Below are positions 60,346 through 64,000 of a stretch of DNA of 64,000 bases, piece by piece. Positions within the stretch are counted from its first letter, which is position 1. Each line of letters starts with the position of its first letter. The translations under genes were made by a program, and so were the position numbers. Under the pieces are notes generated by a model, which was given only the letters and a program-made list of their open reading frames with translations, was not told the origin of the DNA and ran no database searches. Source of the DNA: Corythoichthys intestinalis (Eukaryota > Chordata > Actinopteri > Syngnathiformes > Syngnathidae); contig NC_080400.1 in assembly GCF_030265065.1 (NCBI RefSeq), positions 54,110,001 to 54,174,000 of the forward strand, read 5' to 3'.

Positions 60346-61073
60346 GATTTGCACGCCTCTGCAAAGCCGAGGTCTTGAGCGCGCAGGCCATCTTCGTTCA
60401 TGAGCTCGTTTGTTACACACCTATAAAATAGTAACAAACACACATAATGGACAAGGCAACTACAGTAAAACTGTCAACGCACAACTAGTCGTCAACTGAC
60501 TTGAACTTTAAATTAGCTTTAAAGAATGTGCAAAACAATCCCAGCATGCATTGCTGCTCCTCCAAAAGCTCAGCTGAAACGGTTGCCCGTACTCTGTCAA
60601 TGTGCATGCGCCACTGAAAGCTCCAGATGCTTTGAAATTGTAGTTATTTCTCAAAGCTAGGACAACCTTCCACTCACTTTCCTGTTTGTTTGGTCAGGAA
60701 TAGACACTGCTGCTGACATGTTAGGGTCCAACCCGGAATGGATGCTACGTGACTCTTCTGGGTTCAGACTGCAGGCATATCCGATTCCAGTCGGATTCCT
60801 CCTCCAATCAGATTTTTTTGAGCTGACTGTTCACACATTCTTTGTAAGGGTCCAAATCAGACATGGGCCAGTTCAGAGGCCCACATTATTGACACACCTG
60901 ACAGGTTCCTGTGGCAACAAAGACGTCATTCAGAGTAGAGTAAGGTCACGGACAGTCAAAACCCATCTGAGCTGCTCAGACAGAGAATATTGGATTTCGG
61001 CCGCCGCTCCTAACTGATTTCGTCACCGATTCGCTTTTCAGCAAGACTCGGTTTTGCTTTCACCAGTAGAAGG

Positions 61074-61261
61074 GGGCGCACCGTTCCTGGAGGTACTGCA
61101 ATACCAGGTCGATGCATGGAGTGGACGGAGCAAGCCCCTATTCCATCCCCTAGGCCCAAAAATCAATTTAATATATGGTCCCCGGATAGGGGACGTATCA
61201 GATATTAAACTGATAAGAACAGATACTACACTTGATCTTAGCCAAAAGGCCGAGAAGCGAT
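61074..61261 (-). ncRNA. RNU2: U2 snRNA (unit 22, A114G)
   Basis: 188 nt, A114G variant shared with units 15 and 17. Confidence 0.96.
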
Positions 61262-62181
61262 AACCACAAACTGGCACGAGGGACAGGCTCATTCCAGCCA
61301 ATCCGGCCTAAAGTCATGGTCACACATGTCAAATGACAAAAGCAACACGCATACACAAAAAATCTATCAAGACGGTCCAGCTGCGGCCTGCAGTAGTCAC
61401 AGGGGGCGCGGTTGGCGGATGACAAACGCTTGATCTGATCGGTCGTTGAAAGCAAGGGAAACAAGCTCAAGCTGGTCAGAAGAGGAGACCCAAAACCATT
61501 CGTTCCTCCAGCATCTAATTTTAGAACTAGTATAGTCATCCTTTAAATTCATATGGTTAATTTTTGGCTAGGATTATAAAAGTCATAATGTTCCAAGGTC
61601 TAGTGAAGTTTAGTTGTGAAACCCCTTAAGTTAAGTTTAGAGTGAATCGTGGGTAATCAATTTCTTAGCCCCTCACACCCCAAGCTGTACTATTGGGGAC
61701 GCCGGCGTCCCCTTGATTTCTCTGGGCCACAATGGCTGTTGTACTCGTCATAAAGACGTCATTTCTGGCCAGTATATAGACGAATAGTCGCTCTTTCATT
61801 CAACACCGGATGGCAGCACTGTCACATCTTCCCGCGGCGACTGAAAACATCCAGTCGAAGTTCGCGTCACTGGCCTCCACCTGACATCTGCAATGTTTCA
61901 TATCAGGTCTGTGCTAGAATAATCCATTTTTTCAGAATTGCGTCGACAAAATGACATCACAACGACAAGACAGGGGTAGAAGAAGGTGTGGAACACCAGC
62001 AGAAGAGCATCCAGTCTTCTCTGAACTACATTTTGGGCCAATGGCGGTGGAACATGAGGAATGTATCCAGGGTGTGGCTCTGAAGCAGTTTGAAATCCCG
62101 GAGCATTTAGCCCATCGCTAACACGACAAGACTCACTTGGCCGAACAACACACCCTTTCACTTTGTTTTTACCGTATAGAA

Positions 62182-62293
62182 AGGTCTGCTTAGCAGAACT
62201 TCAAAAATTGACTTAAACTCTTGCTGTTCCTCCCCACGGAAATCTTTAGTAAAAGGCGAAAGATTTATACGGTCTGAAAAGGAACAAGAGTGT
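62182..62293 (-). ncRNA. RNU5: U5 snRNA (unit 22)
   Basis: 112 nt, A80 form, matching unit 15 rather than its neighbours. Confidence 0.95.
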
Positions 62294-63051
62294 ACTTCCT
62301 TGCATTTGACGGAACCGGCTGGGAGATGATCGGCGATAGCATTTTAACACAGGCTCTCAAGCGCTACAAACCAGTGGGGGGCGTGCCGAGTCGCACCGAG
62401 CAGCCAATCGTTTCGTCCCCAAGGAGGAATTTCACTGCAAATGTAGACCGTAGAAATCTGGAGACTCTAAGGATTGACCGTTGGCTCGAGTCTACAGCAG
62501 GGGTGCCCAAGTCGGGTCTTGGAGAGCCCCTATCCAGCTTGTTTTCCATGTCTCCCTCCTTTACACACCTGAACCAAATGATCAGTTCATCAGCAAGCTC
62601 TGCAGGAGCCTGATTATTTTGATTCAGGTGTGTCGGACAGTCGTGCACCCAGACCGGATGCGGAACTGTAGCCGGAGAAGGAGGCGGGGGCGGCGAAAAC
62701 CGGAAGCCGAGGGCAAACGGGGTGCCGGTCCAGGCTACCTGACTGCGATCAACTGATTGCGCTTGCAAGACACCAGATTGGTGAAAACGTTTCCTCTCTA
62801 CGGCCCTTTATGGAATACTTTGCCCACCCTTGCTGTAGACTCTACGGGCTGACCATTGGCTCGAATGTCCTCAGCGATCGGGCTCCAGCCAGTCGCAGGC
62901 TTCTCTAGATCCTACATTTTGGGCCAATGGCGGAGAACATGAGAGAGGCAAGGAGGGTGTTACTCTGAAGCTCAACACTGACAATTCCAGACCCACACCA
63001 GGGCCATGCAGTTTTTCATTGGCGCATTTCAAGTTTGATTTAACAGTAAAT

Positions 63052-63218
63052 CAGGGGAGAGCGCGTACGCAGTCCCCCACTACCATAAATTTTGCAGGTG
63101 AGATTCCCACATTTGGGGAATTCATAAAGGTCATCGAAACCGGAGTTGTGCAATGGTTAAGACTCGCCTTAGGAAAACCACCTGCTTGATCATGGTGTCT
63201 CCCCTGCCAGGTAAGTAT
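63052..63218 (-). ncRNA. RNU1: U1 snRNA (unit 22, A121C)
   Basis: 167 nt, G78 form with A121C, otherwise found only in unit 15. Confidence 0.95.
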
Positions 63219-63946
63219 GAGTTGCACGCCTCTGCAAAGCCGAGGTCTTGAGCGCGCAGGCCATCTTCGTTCATGAGCTCGTTTGTTACACACCTATAAA
63301 ATAGTAACAAACACTCATAATGGACAAGGCAACTACAGTAAAACTGTTAACGCACAACTAGTCGTCAACTGACTTGAACTTTAAATTAGCTTTAAAGAAT
63401 GTGCAAAACAATCCCAGCATGCATTGCTGCTCCTCCAAAAGCTCAGCTGAAACGGTTGCCCGTACTCTGTCAATGTGCATGCGCCACTGAAAGCTACAGA
63501 TGCTTTGAAATTGTAGTTATTTCTCAAAGCTAGGACAACCTTCCACTCACTTTCCTGTTTGTTTGGTCAGGAATAGACACTGCTGCTGACATGTTAGGGT
63601 CCAACCCGGAATGGATGCTACGTGACTCTTCTGGGTTCAGACTGCAGGCATATCCGATTCCAGTCGGATTCCTCCTCCAATCAGATTTTTTTGAGCTGAC
63701 TGTTCACACATTCTTTGTAAGGGTCCAAATCAGACCTGGGCCAGTTCAGAGGCCCACATTATTGACACACCTGACAGGTTCCTGTGGCAACAAAGACGTC
63801 ATTCAGAGTAGAGTAAGGTCACGGACAGTCAAAACCCATCTGAGCTGCTCAGACAGAGAATATGGGATTTCGGCCGCCGCTCCTAACTGATTTCGTCACC
63901 GATTCGCTTTTCAGCAAGACTCGGTTTTGCTTTCACCAGTAGAAGG

Positions 63947-64000
63947 GGGCGCACCGTTCCTGGAGGTACTGCAATACCAGGTCGATGCATGGAGTGGACG
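63947..64000 (-). ncRNA. RNU2: U2 snRNA, 3' part only (cut by window end)
   Basis: The last 54 nt of a U2 gene (stem-loop IV and the end of stem III), matching the consensus. The 5' part lies beyond the window. Its 3' flank carries the GAATATGGG variant of units 6, 8 and 16. Confidence 0.95.

Larger units (their letters stand above)
1..64000 (-). repeat. Tandem array of a ~2.87 kb U1-U5-U2 snRNA unit
   Basis: Every recognisable segment recurs at 2,873 bp steps from end to end. Exceptions in length are unit 2 and unit 9 (2,874), unit 3 (2,841, a 32-bp deletion near 6434), unit 8 (2,872) and unit 18 (2,857, deletions of 2 and 14 bp). Unit 11 is 2,873 because a one-base gain and a one-base loss cancel. 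Units differ by only a few substitutions each, which is the pattern of concerted evolution seen in other snRNA arrays such as human RNU2. All three snRNA genes of each unit point the same way (minus strand), with 728-920 bp before each gene. Both window ends cut a gene, so neither array boundary is visible. Confidence 0.99.

Noticed and set aside
1-64000. U4, U6 or 5S rRNA genes in the same unit
   Set aside because: I looked for the U6 ACAGAGA region, the U4 5' stem-loop and 5S internal control sequences on both strands and saw none. 5S linkage known from some fish arrays is therefore not present here.
1-64000. CRISPR-like array
   Set aside because: The repeat is 2.87 kb long and contains genes; there are no short repeats with unique spacers.

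Overview
The whole window is the inside of one tandem array. A unit of about 2,873 bp repeats head-to-tail 22 times, with partial units at both ends. Every unit carries three Pol II-transcribed spliceosomal snRNA genes, all on the minus strand, in the transcriptional order U1, U5, U2. That gives 22 complete U1, 22 U5 (21 intact, one with an internal deletion) and 22 complete U2 genes, plus a U1 fragment at base 1 and a U2 fragment at base 64000. No protein-coding gene is supported, and no array edge is present, so the real array is longer than 64 kb.

Organism: a vertebrate, most probably a teleost fish. Each snRNA aligns over its full length to the vertebrate gene and has vertebrate-type promoter parts: a PSE about 46-61 bp upstream, a ZNF143/SPH-type distal element upstream of U1, and 3'-box-like sequences. 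The U5 upstream region holds a truncated hAT-type MITE of a sort common in teleosts. From memory, U1/U2/U5 linkage in tandem arrays has been reported in some teleosts. No species can be named from the sequence.

Layout of one unit, using unit 1 (60-2932): 60-787 is the U1 upstream region and the U1-U2 spacer; 788-975 is U2 (188 nt); 976-1895 is the U2 upstream region plus a spacer with a perfect 18-bp palindrome and a plus-strand TATA/CRE-like module; 1896-2007 is U5 (112 nt); 2008-2765 is the U5 upstream region with the MITE remnant and diverged internal repeats; 2766-2932 is U1 (167 nt). Unit boundaries, taken after each U1 5' end, are 60, 2933, 5807, 8648, 11521, 14394, 17267, 20140, 23012, 25886, 28759, 31632, 34505, 37378, 40251, 43124, 45997, 48870, 51727, 54600, 57473, 60346 and 63219 (unit 23, partial).

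Units are nearly identical, as expected under concerted evolution. Shared variants show how the array grew: a two-unit alternation at the left, a two-unit block present three times (units 14-15, 16-17, 21-22), and related units 13 and 18-20. Unit 3 is the most diverged. All three snRNAs differ from the human sequences, yet most differences sit in loops or are compensated in stems. The functional cores (U1 5' splice-site sequence, U2 branch-point sequence, U5 loop I, Sm sites) are kept. The set therefore looks like a functional but divergent snRNA family, possibly a stage-specific one.
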